Notes: generated by a model from the letters alone, not told the origin. A DNA stretch of 64,000 nucleotides from Stenotrophomonas sp. BIGb0135 (GCF_024810105.1 NZ_JANUDX010000002.1:248001-312000); one strand, 5' to 3'. Shown: positions 46,840 through 57,455, counted from the stretch's first letter. Translations and numbers: made by a program.

Positions 46840-49428
46840 TCAGATCAACGCCTTCAGGCGGTACAGCGCTTCCAGCGCCTGCTTGGGGGTCAACTCGTCC
46901 GGCTCGAGCGCGGCCAGCGCATCCTGCGCGGCGGTGTTGGGGGCGGTGAACAGGCCGAACTGCTGCGGCGCGTCCAGCGCCTGCGGGGCGACGCTGGCGG
47001 CGTGGCTCTCGCCGCCGCGCTGCTCCAGTTCGGCAAGGCGTCGCCGTGCCTGCGCCACGGTGGCCTTGGGCAGGCCGGCCAGGGCCGCCACCTGCAGGCC
47101 GAAGCTGCGGTTGGCCGGGCCATCCTTGACCGCGTGCATGAACACCAGCGCGTCGCCGTGTTCGACCGCGTCCAGGTGCACGTTGGCGATGCCGCTGGGC
47201 CCACCTTCGTGCTGCTCGTCGGCCAGCGCGGTCAGCTCGAAGTAGTGCGTGGCAAACAGCGTGTAGCAGCGGTTGGCGTAGGCGAGGTGGCGGGCCACCG
47301 CATCGGCCAGGGCCAGGCCGTCGTAGGTGGAGGTGCCACGCCCGATTTCGTCCATCAGCACCAGCGAGTGCGCGCTGGCGTGGTGCAGGATGTAGCTGGT
47401 CTCGGCCATCTCGACCATGAAGGTGGACTGGCCGCGGGCCAGGTCGTCGCCGGCACCGATACGGGTGAGGATGCGGTCGATCGGGCCGATCACCGCGCGG
47501 CTGGCCGGCACGAAACTGCCGATATGGGCCAGCAGCACGATCAGCGCGTTCTGGCGCATGTAGGTGGATTTACCGCCCATGTTCGGGCCGGTGATCACCA
47601 GCATGCGGCGGTCCGGGTGCAGGTCCAGGTCGTTGGGCTCGAACGGCTGCTCGCGCACCGCCTCCACCACCGGGTGGCGGCCGCGGTCGATGCGCAGGCA
47701 CGGCGCTGTCTCCAGCTCGGGACGGGCCCAGTCCAGCGCCTGCGCGCGTTCGGCGAACCCGGCCAGCACGTCCAGTTCGCTGAGCGCGGCCGCGCATTGC
47801 TTGAGCGGTTCGAGCTGGCCGGCCAGGGTGTCCAGCAGCTGTTCGTACAACAGCTTCTCGCGCGACAGCGAACGTTCGCGCGCGGACAGTACCTTGTCTT
47901 CGAAGGACTTCAGTTCTTCGGTGATGTAGCGCTCGGCATTGGTCAGGGTCTGGCGGCGGGTGTAGTGCACCGGCGCCTTGTCGCTCTGGCCCTTGCTGAT
48001 TTCGATGTAATAGCCGTGCACGCGGTTGTAGCCAACCTTCAGCGTGGCGATGCCGCTGCTGATCCGCTCGCGCTGTTCCAGGTCGATCAGGAACTGGTCG
48101 GCGTGGGTGGACAGGCGGCGCAGCTCGTCCAGCTCGGCATCGAAGCCCTCGGCGATGACCCCACCGTCGCTCAGCTTCATCGGCGGGGTCGGCGCGATCG
48201 CGCTGGCCAGCAGGTGCGCGCATTCGTCATGCGAGCCCAGTGCATCGTGCAGCGCGACCAGGCGCGGGGAGTCCAGCGGAGCCAGCACCGCACGCACCTC
48301 GGGCAGCAGGCCCAGGCCGTCGCGCAGGGTGGAGAAGTCGCGCGGGCGCGCCGAGCGCAGCGCCACGCGGGTGAGGATGCGTTCGAGGTCGCCGAGCGCG
48401 CGGAACGCATCGCGCACGTCGCCGTCGGCACCGCGGTCGATCAGCGTGGCCACCGCGTCGTGGCGCTGCACCAGCACCTCGCGCAGGCGCAGCGGACGGT
48501 GCAGCCAGCGTCGCAGCAGGCGGCCGCCCATCGGGGTGACCGTGGTGTCGAGCACGCCGAGCAGGGTGTTGCGGGTATCGCCATCGACCCGCGTATCCAG
48601 TTCCAGATGGCGGCGCGTGGCCGCGTTCATCGCGATCGCTTCGCTGGCGGTCTCCGTGGCGATCGCGGTGAGGTGGGGCAGGCGCTGCTTCTGGGTCTCT
48701 TCGACATAGCCCAGCAGCGCGCCGGCTGCGGCGGTCGCGCGCGGCTTGTCGTCGATGCCGAAGCCGGTCAGGTCGTGCAGCTTGAAGAACGCCAGCAACT
48801 GGCGGCGGCCGCTATCGGCGTCGAACAGCCACGGTGCGCGCCGACGGATGCCGCTGCGATGCTTGAGGAATTCAGGCCAGTTCTCTTCATCCGGCACCAG
48901 CAGCTCGGCCGGCTCCAGCCGCGCCAGTTCGGCCTCCAGCGCGTCCTCGGAATCGACCTCATTGACCAGGAAGCGGCCGCCGGCCAGGTCGGCCCAGGCC
49001 AGCCCATAGCCGTGCTTGCCACGCGACAACGCCATCAGCAGGGTGTCGCGGCGCTCGTCCAGCAGCGCCTCGTCGGTGACCGTACCGGGGGTGACGATAC
49101 GCACCACCTTGCGCTCGACCAGGCCCTTGGCCAGTGCCGGGTCGCCGATCTGCTCGCAGATGGCCACCGACTCGCCCAGCGCCACCAGCCGCGCCAGGTA
49201 GCCTTCGTAGGCGTGCACCGGCACGCCGGCCATCGGGATCGGCGCGCCGCCGGAGCTGCCGCGCTGGGTGAGTGTGATGTCCAGCAACCGCGCGGCCTTG
49301 CGCGCGTCGTCGTAGAACAGCTCGTAGAAGTCGCCCATCCGGAAGAACAGCAGCAGGTCCGGGTACTCGGACTTGGCGGCGAAGAACTGCTTCATGAGGG
49401 GGGTGTGTTCGGGCTGCTTTTCGGTCAC
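46840..49428 (-). CDS. mutS: DNA mismatch repair protein MutS
   Basis: 862 residues. The mismatch-binding domain has '[11 protein letters not shown]' (Phe-x-Glu), followed by connector, lever and clamp regions. The ATPase has Walker A '[13 protein letters not shown]', 'FMVEMAET', '[12 protein letters not shown]' and 'FATHYFELT'. The C-terminal dimer segment ends in '[17 protein letters not shown]'. The start is GTG 49428, which gives the family's 'EHTPLMKQF' N-terminus; the longer frame to 49479 has no support. Confidence 0.97.
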   Translation of the reverse strand: MTEKQPEHTPLMKQFFAAKSEYPDLLLFFRMGDFYELFYDDARKAARLLDITLTQRGSSGGAPIPMAGVPVHAYEGYLARLVALGESVAICEQIGDPALAKGLVERKVVRIVTPGTVTDEALLDERRDTLLMALSRGKHGYGLAWADLAGGRFLVNEVDSEDALEAELARLEPAELLVPDEENWPEFLKHRSGIRRRAPWLFDADSGRRQLLAFFKLHDLTGFGIDDKPRATAAAGALLGYVEETQKQRLPHLTAIATETASEAIAMNAATRRHLELDTRVDGDTRNTLLGVLDTTVTPMGGRLLRRWLHRPLRLREVLVQRHDAVATLIDRGADGDVRDAFRALGDLERILTRVALRSARPRDFSTLRDGLGLLPEVRAVLAPLDSPRLVALHDALGSHDECAHLLASAIAPTPPMKLSDGGVIAEGFDAELDELRRLSTHADQFLIDLEQRERISSGIATLKVGYNRVHGYYIEISKGQSDKAPVHYTRRQTLTNAERYITEELKSFEDKVLSARERSLSREKLLYEQLLDTLAGQLEPLKQCAAALSELDVLAGFAERAQALDWARPELETAPCLRIDRGRHPVVEAVREQPFEPNDLDLHPDRRMLVITGPNMGGKSTYMRQNALIVLLAHIGSFVPASRAVIGPIDRILTRIGAGDDLARGQSTFMVEMAETSYILHHASAHSLVLMDEIGRGTSTYDGLALADAVARHLAYANRCYTLFATHYFELTALADEQHEGGPSGIANVHLDAVEHGDALVFMHAVKDGPANRSFGLQVAALAGLPKATVAQARRRLAELEQRGGESHAASVAPQALDAPQQFGLFTAPNTAAQDALAALEPDELTPKQALEALYRLKALI

Positions 49429-49519
49429 GCGGGGTCCATCAACGTCGGGGGCGGGCCGGGGGGCCGCCGGATGGACCATTGTAGGGGAGGGGGCGGAAGG
49501 GGCGAAGGCCGGGGTGGGG

Positions 49520-49945
49520 TCAGGCGTCGACCACGCGCACCTTTGGATGCGCGGCGAAGATCGCCATCACGATGTCGAAGTAGGTCTGGCCTTCGCCGCG
49601 GTCCAGAGCCTGCAGCTGTGCGCTCACGTGGGCGGTGTTGAACGTGCCGGGCGCGTCCAGCTTGGCCTGCAGCCAGGCGCGGGTGGCGGCGGTGCCGAGC
49701 GCTTCGCGGCTGTGTGCGATGTCTTTCCAGTGCAGTTCCACCTGCGTCTGGCCGGACAGCGCCCCGTAGCCGCCATGGAGCATGTCGTCCAGCGCGTCCA
49801 GGCTCGGACCGAGCTGCCAGTCCTCGCCGGCCATGAAGACGCGATTGATGGCGGCGTAGAAGCTGGCGATGTCGTCGATTGCGCTGCCGTCCAGCACCAG
49901 GCGGGCGCCGTGCGCAGGGTCGGCAGGGTATGGGGAGCTGGGCAT
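49520..49945 (-). CDS. barstar-like ribonuclease inhibitor (orphan)
   Basis: 141 residues with barstar pattern: '[20 protein letters not shown]' and '[19 protein letters not shown]', the helix that plugs the barnase active site. Barstars neutralise barnase-type RNases. No barnase gene is next to it, so it could guard against incoming toxins or regulate another nuclease. It is upstream of mutS on the same strand with about 90 bases between. Confidence 0.82.
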   Translation of the reverse strand: MPSSPYPADPAHGARLVLDGSAIDDIASFYAAINRVFMAGEDWQLGPSLDALDDMLHGGYGALSGQTQVELHWKDIAHSREALGTAATRAWLQAKLDAPGTFNTAHVSAQLQALDRGEGQTYFDIVMAIFAAHPKVRVVDA

Positions 49946-50074
49946 GCTGGGGGTGCTCGGTCGGGTCCGTGTCGACCCTAGCAGCGCGGCCGTTGCGTTC
50001 GCGGTAATGGCCGGCTGCCAACCGCTCGTGCCTTGTCAGCGTGACTACCCGGGCCGCAGGGCAAGGGGCCGGCG

Positions 50075-50728
50075 GTGGTGCTGCTGCATGGGGTTGGCGA
50101 TACCGGGACACGTGGGCGCCGCGGGCCACCGCGTTCGCGGCCCGGGACACGGTGGTGGTGCTCGACCTGCGCCGCACGCGGCGGTCCACGCACCCGGCCG
50201 ACGGCTACGACAAGTATGTCCAGGGCGGCGACGTGCGCGCGGTGCTGGCTTCGCTCGGCGGCCGGCAGGCGACGGTCATGGGCCACGACATCGGCTCGAT
50301 GGTGGCCATCGCCTAGGCGGCGCGTTATCCCACGCTGACCCGGCGCCTGGTGATGGATGCGCCGGTGCCGGGCATTCCGCCGTGGGACGACATCTGCGCG
50401 CACTGCGCGACGTTGTCCGCGCGGCCGGATGCGATGACGTCGGCGTTCGCCCAGTTTCTCGCCTTGCGATGGGATGGAGGCCAGCAAGGCCGTGGTGGGC
50501 AACATATTGACGATGCCGGTGTTGCCGGTGGGCGGTGAGACGTCTTTTGCTGCCAACGAAGCGGTGGTGATGCGTAGTGCGGCGGTGGATGTCACCAAGG
50601 GGGTCATCGCGGGTGCGCGTCACTGGCTGATGGAAGAAGCACCGGAGGCGACCGTCGCGGCAGGGGTCCGCTTCATCGACGTACCGTCGCCACGCCAGCG
50701 CGGCGCGCGCGCGCCGGCTGGCACCTGA
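50075..50728 (+). pseudogene. decayed alpha/beta hydrolase (epoxide hydrolase-like)
   Basis: Stretches of one protein are readable across frames: 'VVLLHGVGDTGT' region, 'DKYVQGGDVRAVLASLGG', nucleophile elbow 'VMGHDIGSMVAIA' then TAG at 50314, continuing in frame as 'AARYPTLTRRLVMDAPVPG' and 'PPWDDI'. A large internal deletion follows, then a frameshift, and the C-terminal 'HWLMEEAPEATVAAGV'. Several independent lesions show it is dead. Confidence 0.75.
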
Positions 50729-50828
50729 ACGTCGTGCGCGGCGTTGACGCTGCGTGGACAAGATTTCACCGGTCATTGCAGGCCAGAGGGGGAAACTTCC
50801 CCCATGTCCTGCGAGTAAGGAGAAGACC

Positions 50829-51191
50829 GTGAAGAATATCCAACGCATGTTGTGCATGGGCGCGCTGGTCGCCGCATCGTTCGGCGCCGCCGCCCAGACC
50901 TACGGTCCGAAGGACGAAGGCCGCCGTTTCAATGACGGCAGCAAGGTGGTGTGCAAGAACGTGGAAGTGCAGCGCAACAGCAGGGATCCCAACCGTATCG
51001 CCGGTACCGCCACTGGTGCGGTCGTCGGTGGCCTGCTTGGTAACCAGGTGGGCGGCGGCAACGGCAAGAAGCTGGCCACGGTGGCTGGTGCAGTGGCCGG
51101 CGGTGCGGCAGGTCGCAATATCCAGGGCCGCAGCCAGCAGAACAACGGCGACCGCGTGGTCGAGCGCCGTTGCGAGCGCCAGTACCGCTGA
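50829..51191 (+). CDS. exported glycine-zipper 2TM domain protein
   Basis: 120 residues. A signal peptide ends 'FGAAAQ'. The mature part has 'GTATGAVVGGLLGNQVGGG' and 'TVAGAVAGGAAGRNI', the glycine-zipper pattern of SlyB/Rick_17kDa proteins, and a basic end with two Cys. Probably envelope-located. GTG 50829 follows AAGGAG. Confidence 0.8.
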   Translation: MKNIQRMLCMGALVAASFGAAAQTYGPKDEGRRFNDGSKVVCKNVEVQRNSRDPNRIAGTATGAVVGGLLGNQVGGGNGKKLATVAGAVAGGAAGRNIQGRSQQNNGDRVVERRCERQYR

Positions 51192-51313
51192 TCCTGGCGG
51201 ACATCGCCGAGTTTGCCTCGACGCCGGCCCCAGGGCCGGCGTCGTCGTAAGTGGGGGCTGGGAAGTCGCGCGGACGGCCGTATACTCCGCCGACACCCAA
51301 GGACGACCTGCCC

Positions 51314-52690
51314 GTGAGCGAAGCGCTTGAGCCTGGCAGCACCCCCGGCCTTCCGCCACCGGAGCCGGACCATGCGGGACGCTTCGCGCGGTTGCGCGAA
51401 CGCACCGATGAACTGGAGTTGTTCATCTCCGGCCTGCTCGCTTTTGCGCTGCTGGCCGTGCCCGGGCGCATCTTCGAGGCCTGGGCGACCAGTACCGTGC
51501 ATACCGAAGGCGTCTACGCGTATGCGCTCTGGTTTGGCTTCAGCACCAGCGTTGGCCTCTGTTACGTCGTCGCCGTCGCGCTGATCGCCCACCTCGCCAT
51601 CCGCGGCTACTGGGTGGGGCTGGTCGGCCTGAAGATCCACTTCCCCGAAGGCATCCGCTGGGATCGCATCCCGCTGTTGGGCCCGGTGTCGCGTGGCTTC
51701 TACCAGTCGCGGGTGGGCACGCTCGAACAGTCCATCGCCAATGCCGACAAGGCCGCCTCCACCCTGTTTGCCGCAACGCTGCTGTTTGCCTTGACCATGG
51801 TGCTGATCGGCGCCGGCTCGGTGGTGCTGCTGGCCGTTGCCGGTGCGGTGGGCGCGCTGTTCGGCAATACCGATCGCATCGCCCTGCTGATCGTCGGGTC
51901 GTTCTTCGGTCTGTTCATCCTGCTCAATCTGGTGCCGTTGTCGCTCGAGAAGTGGATCGCGTCGCGCAAGGCGCGGGGCGCCGCGAGCGCGCGCATCGAG
52001 CGGACGATGCAGGGCGTGCTGGCGATCAACCAGTGGCTGGTTCCCATGCGCCTGCTGCTGCCGGTGCAGTTGACCCTGCAGAGCAATCGCTACGCGCGCA
52101 ATTTCATGGTGGCGTACTTCGTGGCGGTGATGGTGGCGATGACCATCGGCGGCGTGCAGGCGATCAGTTCGATGGAGTTCTCACTGTTCAACCGCTACGC
52201 CGTGGTCACCGAGGATGCCGTCGAAGAGGGCATGCGCAGTGCGCACTACGAGTCGCTGCGGGTCGAGCACGACCGCCTGCTGCGCTACCCGATGATCCCC
52301 AGCGACGTGGTGGAGGGCACCCTGCTGCGGGTGTTCATCCCGCACCAGCCGCAACGCGACAATGTGCTGGCACGGCAGCACTGCGCCGCGTTGCCGGAGG
52401 GCCGCAACCGTTTGCGGGGTCCGGCTGCCGAGGCCGCGGCGGTGCAGTGCCTGGCGCGCTTCTGGACCGTCACCCTGGACGGCAACCCGGTGGCGCTGGA
52501 TGGCTTCGTCGCGATGGAGCGCCGCGACCTGGAAATGCGCGGGCTGGTCGGCTACCTGCCGCTGTCGGCACTGGCGCCGGGGCGGCATGACCTGCGCCTG
52601 GTCTGGAACGCGTCCGGGCCCGAGCGCGGGACCGATCGCCAGCGCCGTTACCGCATCCCGTTCTGGTACGCACCGGATGCCGCGCACTGA
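51314..52690 (+). CDS. hypothetical polytopic membrane protein
   Basis: 458 residues. A Pro-rich cytoplasmic start is followed by about five membrane segments in the first 330 residues ('LFISGLLAFALLAVPGRIF', 'SVVLLAVAGAVGALFG', 'LIVGSFFGLFILLNLVPL', 'FMVAYFVAVMVAMTIGG'). A soluble C-terminal domain of about 150 residues with two Cys and beta pattern ('LARFWTVTLDGNPVALDGF') should lie in the periplasm. The start is GTG 51314. I do not recognise the family. It is convergent with the export operon. Confidence 0.7.
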   Translation: MSEALEPGSTPGLPPPEPDHAGRFARLRERTDELELFISGLLAFALLAVPGRIFEAWATSTVHTEGVYAYALWFGFSTSVGLCYVVAVALIAHLAIRGYWVGLVGLKIHFPEGIRWDRIPLLGPVSRGFYQSRVGTLEQSIANADKAASTLFAATLLFALTMVLIGAGSVVLLAVAGAVGALFGNTDRIALLIVGSFFGLFILLNLVPLSLEKWIASRKARGAASARIERTMQGVLAINQWLVPMRLLLPVQLTLQSNRYARNFMVAYFVAVMVAMTIGGVQAISSMEFSLFNRYAVVTEDAVEEGMRSAHYESLRVEHDRLLRYPMIPSDVVEGTLLRVFIPHQPQRDNVLARQHCAALPEGRNRLRGPAAEAAAVQCLARFWTVTLDGNPVALDGFVAMERRDLEMRGLVGYLPLSALAPGRHDLRLVWNASGPERGTDRQRRYRIPFWYAPDAAH

Positions 52691-52696
52691 GCAGGT

Positions 52697-53806
52697 TCAG
52701 CGCGTGCGCGTGCCCAGCCGCCAGATCGCCAGCGCGCCGTACAGCACCAGCAGCCCGGCCAGCGTCCACAGGTCGTGGCGGACCTCCCAGAGACTGGCGT
52801 CCATCTGGTTCAGCCGCACCATCAGGTTGATGCCCGCCGTAGTGGGCAGCAGGTGCGCCAGTGCGACCAGCGCCGGCGGCGAGGTGACCGCCGGCCAGGA
52901 CAGGTTGGCCAGGAAGAACAGCGGGATCGAGCAGGCGATGACCACCTGGAAGGCGCGTTCGCGGGTGGCGAAGTAGCTGCCGATGAACATGCCGAAGGCG
53001 ACCGTGGCGGCGATGAACAAGGTGCCGCCAAGCACCTGGCCCAGCGGGTTGCCACCGCGCGGATAGTCCTGCACCCAGGCGGTGAACCCGGCGTAGTAGA
53101 GCAGGCCAAGCAGGCCGACGAGGCTGAAGCCCACGGCCATCCCGGCGAGCGTGGGCAGGTCGAATTGCAGCCGTCGGCCCAGTGCCAGCCGGCGCGCGCC
53201 GAGCAGCACGCCGATGCCCATCAGCAGCGTCTGGTGCACGATCAGTTCGGCCACGCCGGGCACGATGGCACTGCCGTAGCCTTCCTGGGTGTTGAACAGT
53301 GGCCGTTGCACCAGGGTGATCGGCGCGGGTTGCGGCGCCCCCATGAAGGCGGCCTGGCCCACGGCGGCCTCGCGCGCGAACGCGGTCAAGGCCTCGGCGA
53401 CGCCCCCCAGCACCCAGCTGGCGCGGCCCAGGTAGGCGCCGTTGCCCATCAGCACCAGGTGGCCGGCGCTGCCGCGCAGGATGTCGCGCTCGAGGTTGGG
53501 GGGTATCAGCAGGATGCCCTCGGCGTCGCCCCGTTCGAGCGCGTGCCGGGCCTGGTCGATGCTGCGTGGCTGGCCGACGATGCGTATCGTGCGCAGCGCA
53601 TCCACGCGGCGCAGCAGTTCGCGGCTGGTGCTGCTCTGGTCGTGGTCCACCACCAGGATGGGCAGGTTGCTCGCGACCTGGTGACGGTAGGCGGCGGGAT
53701 AGAAGAACGAGTACAGCACCACCGCGCCGATCATCAGCACCCGCGCGTAGCGGTCCGTGAGCACCGCGCGCAGGGTCTGGCGCAGGCTGCTGGCGAAGCG
53801 GTTCAT
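52697..53806 (-). CDS. ABC-2 type permease of a tripartite exporter, second subunit
   Basis: 369 residues. One N-terminal membrane helix is followed by a large periplasmic domain ('LPILVVDHDQSSTSRELLRR', 'ALERGDAEGILLIPPNLERD'), then five or six C-terminal helices, as in YhhJ/YbhS-type ABC-2 permeases. It contains no Walker motifs. The start overlaps the first permease gene by four bases. Last gene of the TolC-HlyD-permease-permease operon. Confidence 0.85.
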   Translation of the reverse strand: MNRFASSLRQTLRAVLTDRYARVLMIGAVVLYSFFYPAAYRHQVASNLPILVVDHDQSSTSRELLRRVDALRTIRIVGQPRSIDQARHALERGDAEGILLIPPNLERDILRGSAGHLVLMGNGAYLGRASWVLGGVAEALTAFAREAAVGQAAFMGAPQPAPITLVQRPLFNTQEGYGSAIVPGVAELIVHQTLLMGIGVLLGARRLALGRRLQFDLPTLAGMAVGFSLVGLLGLLYYAGFTAWVQDYPRGGNPLGQVLGGTLFIAATVAFGMFIGSYFATRERAFQVVIACSIPLFFLANLSWPAVTSPPALVALAHLLPTTAGINLMVRLNQMDASLWEVRHDLWTLAGLLVLYGALAIWRLGTRTR

Positions 53807-54978
53807 GCGCTGGCTCCGTCGTGCGTGGCCGGCACGGTGCGCGAGGCGGCGATCAGCCGCCAGCCACCGATGCCTCCGGCCACCGCCACCATCAGCAGCA
53901 GGGTGGCCACCGGCCATAGCGACACGCTCCACGGCGCGCCGATGAACTGCTGCTGGGTCTGCAGTTTGACGTAGGCGGTGAGCGGCAGCAGCAGATTCCA
54001 GACCCGGGTGAACAGCGGGGCATCGACTACCGGGAAGGTGGCGCCGGAGAAGGCCAGCGCGGTGCCGATGCTCAGGCCGATCGCCGACAGCGCGGTGCCC
54101 ATGTCGCGAGTGAGCCCGACAAACAGCAGCGCCACCGCCGCGCAGGCGAGATAGAACAGCGGCTGGCCGAGCATCAGCAGCGCCAGGCTGCCGGCCACGC
54201 CATCGCCACGCAGCAGCGCCAGGTACAGCACGCCGAGCGCGCCATACAGTGAGAACAGGCCGACATACGGGGTGAGCTTGCCGGCGATCGCCGCCCACGG
54301 CGACTGGCCCAGCCAGTCGCGCAGGCGCCCGTCGCGGACTTCGCGGCCGAGGCTGGCGGCCACCGCCAGGGCAAGGCCGAGCGACAGCACGGCGGGGAAC
54401 ACCAGCGGCAGCAGGAACAGTTCGTAGCTGCGTGCCGGGTTGTGCAGGATGTCCGACTGCACCGCGATCGGGGGCGCGCGCAATTTGGCCGGGCCCACCT
54501 GCTTGCCGATCTGCCCGGCGAGCAGGCGCGCGTTCCAGGCCCCTGCCGCCTCGACGATATCGCGGACCGCCGATTGCCCGGTGGTGAGGTAGGTGGCGTT
54601 GTAGTACGCGAACACCGTGCCCTGGCTGCCGCGCAGCGCCTGGCGGGTGGCATCGCGCGGTATCAGCACCACGGCGAACACCTCCAGTTGGCGCAGCTGC
54701 GATTGCGCCTGGTCCAGGCTGGCCGGCTGGCTGGCCACGCGCAGCCCCGGGCTGGCATCGAGCATGCGTGCCAGCAGGCGGCTCTGCGCGCTGCGGTCGA
54801 GGTCGACGATGGCGATGGGGATGTCGCGCATCACCGAGGCGGCGAACAGCCAGGCCATCACCGCCAGCATCAGCAGCGGCAACAGCGTCACCAGCAGGCC
54901 ATCGGCACGATCGTGGCGCAGGTGCTGCAGCTCGCGCCGGAACGAGGCGGCGAAGCCGGCCCGTGCCGCTGCGTTCAT
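53803..54978 (-). CDS. ABC-2 type permease of a tripartite exporter, first subunit
   Basis: 391 residues with the same topology as its neighbour: an N-terminal helix 'LLVTLLPLLMLAVMAWLF', a periplasmic domain ('IPIAIVDLDRSAQSRLLARM', 'LEVFAVVLIPRDATRQ') and a cluster of C-terminal helices. No ATP-binding domain. ATG 54978 overlaps the HlyD stop (ATGA); an in-frame ATG at 54990 is less likely. Confidence 0.85.
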   Translation of the reverse strand: MNAAARAGFAASFRRELQHLRHDRADGLLVTLLPLLMLAVMAWLFAASVMRDIPIAIVDLDRSAQSRLLARMLDASPGLRVASQPASLDQAQSQLRQLEVFAVVLIPRDATRQALRGSQGTVFAYYNATYLTTGQSAVRDIVEAAGAWNARLLAGQIGKQVGPAKLRAPPIAVQSDILHNPARSYELFLLPLVFPAVLSLGLALAVAASLGREVRDGRLRDWLGQSPWAAIAGKLTPYVGLFSLYGALGVLYLALLRGDGVAGSLALLMLGQPLFYLACAAVALLFVGLTRDMGTALSAIGLSIGTALAFSGATFPVVDAPLFTRVWNLLLPLTAYVKLQTQQQFIGAPWSVSLWPVATLLLMVAVAGGIGGWRLIAASRTVPATHDGASA

Positions 54979-55991
54979 CCCTGCGGCCACGCGAAGAGCA
55001 CGCTCATCCCCGGACGGAAGCCGTCCACGCGCGCAGTGGGGCGCAGGCGGATCTCAAAGCTGCGCACGTCGTAGCCGGAGGACTGACGGGTGCTGCGCCA
55101 GGTGGCGTAGTCGCCGGCGGGGTTGATGAAGTACACCTCGAACTCGGCGTCGCGGCCCAGCGCGGGAACGCTGCCGCGCAGGCGGCTGCCGACCTTCAAC
55201 CCGCGCATCTGCGATTCGCGCAGGTTCACCGAGACCCACATGCGGTTGATGTCCACCAGGGTGAACACCGGGTAGCCGGCCGGGACCAGTTCGCCGATAT
55301 CGGCCATGCGTTTGTTGATCTCGCCCGCGAGCGGGGCGCGCCCGTGGACTTCGTCGCGCGCGGCATCCACTTCGGCCACCGCGCCCTGGGCCTGCCGGAC
55401 CTGGCCTTGCGCGGCGCGCTTGTCCTGGTCGCGGGCGCCGGCCAGTGCTTGGTCGTACTGTGCGCGGGCGGCATTGGACAGCTCGCGCGAACTGCGCGCC
55501 TGGGCCAGCGCCTCGTCGCGCTTCTGCCGGCTCATCACGCCTTCGTTGAACAGGTTCTGCACGCGCTGGTAGGTGGCATCGGCCAGCGTCGCCCCGGCCT
55601 CGGCGCGCTTCCAGTTGGCCTGCGCGGCGCGGATGTCTTCACTGCGGGCCCCTTCGTCGGCCTTGTCGGCCACCGCACGCGCGGCCTCCAGCGCCCCGTG
55701 GGCCTGCTCTTCCTTGGCGGCGACTTCGGGGCTGTCCAGTACGAACAGCACCTGCCCGGCGGCGACCCGGTCGCCCTCATGCACCTTCAGCTCGGCCAGG
55801 CGTGCGGTGATCTTGGCGGCCACGTTGATCGTGTCGGCGTCGGCCATGCCCTGCAACTGCTCGGCGGGCGTGCGCCAGGCCAGCCACAGCCCCACCACCA
55901 CCACGATCGCCAGGACCAGCGCGATGACGATACCGAGCTTGCGCTTGTTCGGCGGCGGCGCGTCGGCCGGCCCCTGCAATGTGTCATTCAT
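54975..55991 (-). CDS. HlyD/EmrA-type periplasmic adaptor
   Basis: 338 residues. A short cytoplasmic start and one helix ('IVIALVLAIVVVVGLWLAW') are followed by a lipoyl half ('VHEGDRVAAGQVLFVLDSPE'), an Ala/Arg/Glu coiled-coil hairpin (about 95-210) and a beta-barrel region ('VNLRESQMRGLKVGSRLRG'). It connects the ABC-2 permeases with the TolC-like channel. It overlaps the upstream channel gene by eight bases and the permease by four. Confidence 0.9.
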   Translation of the reverse strand: MNDTLQGPADAPPPNKRKLGIVIALVLAIVVVVGLWLAWRTPAEQLQGMADADTINVAAKITARLAELKVHEGDRVAAGQVLFVLDSPEVAAKEEQAHGALEAARAVADKADEGARSEDIRAAQANWKRAEAGATLADATYQRVQNLFNEGVMSRQKRDEALAQARSSRELSNAARAQYDQALAGARDQDKRAAQGQVRQAQGAVAEVDAARDEVHGRAPLAGEINKRMADIGELVPAGYPVFTLVDINRMWVSVNLRESQMRGLKVGSRLRGSVPALGRDAEFEVYFINPAGDYATWRSTRQSSGYDVRSFEIRLRPTARVDGFRPGMSVLFAWPQG

Positions 55992-57378
55992 GGGCGATCA
56001 CCTCGTCGGCGCGACGGCGGAATTCTTCATAACGGTCCATCTGTCCACTGATCTCCAGCAGGTGTGCCAGGGCCACGTCGTACTGGTAGGCGGCCTGCGC
56101 GCGTTCCACCTGCGCACCGCCCAGCCCCAGCCGCGCATCGATGACATCCAGCGAGGTGGCCTGGCCCTCGCGGAACGCCAGTTCCTGCAGGCGCAGGTTC
56201 TCGCGGTTCTGCGCCAGGCTGCTGTCCAGCAGCAGGAACTGCTGGCGGGCGGTATCCAGCTCGTACCAGGCCTTGCGCACGCCCAGCGTCACCTGGTTCT
56301 CCGCTTCGCGCAGGCCGGCTTCGGCCTGGTCCTGCTGCGCGCGCGCCGCACTGATCTGCGCCGGGCGCGAGGTCGGCGACAGGAAGGTGTACTTCAGGCC
56401 GATGCCGAAGGCCCAGTCCGGGTCGGTCAGCATCTCGTCGCGCCGGCGGAAATCGTACTGGCCGAACAGGTACACGGTGGGCTTGAGCTTGGCCTGCTGC
56501 ACGCGCACGCCCTGCTCGGCCTGCGCGACCAGCGCCCGCAGGCGCGCGATCTGTGGCTGGCGGGCCTGCGCATCGCGTTCGAAGCTGGCCAGTTGGCCGA
56601 TGGGCATGCGGTGCACGAACAGCGGCGAGAGCGGCCGCACCTCGCCACCACTGCGCAGCAGCGTGGCCAACGCGGCCTTGAGGGTCTGCAGGTCGTTGAG
56701 CGACTTCTGGTAATCGCGCTCGGCCTTGTCGCGGGCCACGTTGGCCTGCAGGCGCTGGGCGCGGGTGGCGAAGCCTTCGCGCTCCAGCTTCAGTGCGTCG
56801 TCGAGATGGCGCTGCAGGCCGTCGCGCACATCGCGGCGCACGTCTACCGCCTGTTCGGCCAGGCGCTGCCCGAAGTAAGCCTGGGCCAATTGCACGCTCA
56901 GCGACTGCCGCTGCGATTCGCGCTCGGCGGTCGCCTGGTCGGTGGCACCGGCGGCGGCCTGCTGTGCGGCCGGGATCAGCCCGCCGGTATACAGCGGGAG
57001 TACCGCGGTCACCACCGGGCGGGTGCGCCAGTCGCGCTCGGTGAACTGCAACGGCGAGTCGATACCGAAGGCCTCGGCGACCGGGGTGAGCGAGCCCAGC
57101 GGCAGGGTGAGGGTCTTCTGGAACTGCAGGCGGCGCACTTCACCGGTGATCTCCGGCAGGCGCAGCAGCCGGGTCGCATCCTGCAGGTCCTGCTTGTTGC
57201 GCACCGAGGCATCGGCGGCAGCCAGCGCATCGGACACCTGCTCGAGTCGTTGTTGGGACTGCTGCCAGTCCAGCGCGGGTACCGCGGCATCGCCGTGGGG
57301 GGACTGGGCCATCACCGCGCCACTGCATAACAGCAGGGCAGTGCAGTGGAATCCTTTCGTTGCGCGCACAAGCGCCAT
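55984..57378 (-). CDS. TolC-family outer membrane efflux protein
   Basis: 464 residues. A signal peptide ends 'SGAVMAQS'. It has two repeats of the OEP type: long helices, strand regions such as 'RPVVTAVLPLYTGGLIPAAQ' and 'WAFGIGLKYTFLSPTSRPAQ', and the repeat 'AQAYFGQRLAEQAVDVRRDV'. First gene of the export operon, ATG 57378. The 5' region holds no obvious regulator gene, only a LysR remnant. Confidence 0.88.
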   Translation of the reverse strand: MALVRATKGFHCTALLLCSGAVMAQSPHGDAAVPALDWQQSQQRLEQVSDALAAADASVRNKQDLQDATRLLRLPEITGEVRRLQFQKTLTLPLGSLTPVAEAFGIDSPLQFTERDWRTRPVVTAVLPLYTGGLIPAAQQAAAGATDQATAERESQRQSLSVQLAQAYFGQRLAEQAVDVRRDVRDGLQRHLDDALKLEREGFATRAQRLQANVARDKAERDYQKSLNDLQTLKAALATLLRSGGEVRPLSPLFVHRMPIGQLASFERDAQARQPQIARLRALVAQAEQGVRVQQAKLKPTVYLFGQYDFRRRDEMLTDPDWAFGIGLKYTFLSPTSRPAQISAARAQQDQAEAGLREAENQVTLGVRKAWYELDTARQQFLLLDSSLAQNRENLRLQELAFREGQATSLDVIDARLGLGGAQVERAQAAYQYDVALAHLLEISGQMDRYEEFRRRADEVIAHE

Positions 57379-57455
57379 GGGCCTGATCACGATTGGGCGT
57401 TTGGTATGTAAAACATTCGGCAAAGTATGGTTGGCGCTGTGTGAAGCCCGGGTCT

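Noticed and set aside
46306..49641. An 1111-residue open frame opposite mutS
   Set aside because: Shadow of mutS, which is full length with all motifs. The antisense product is low-complexity.
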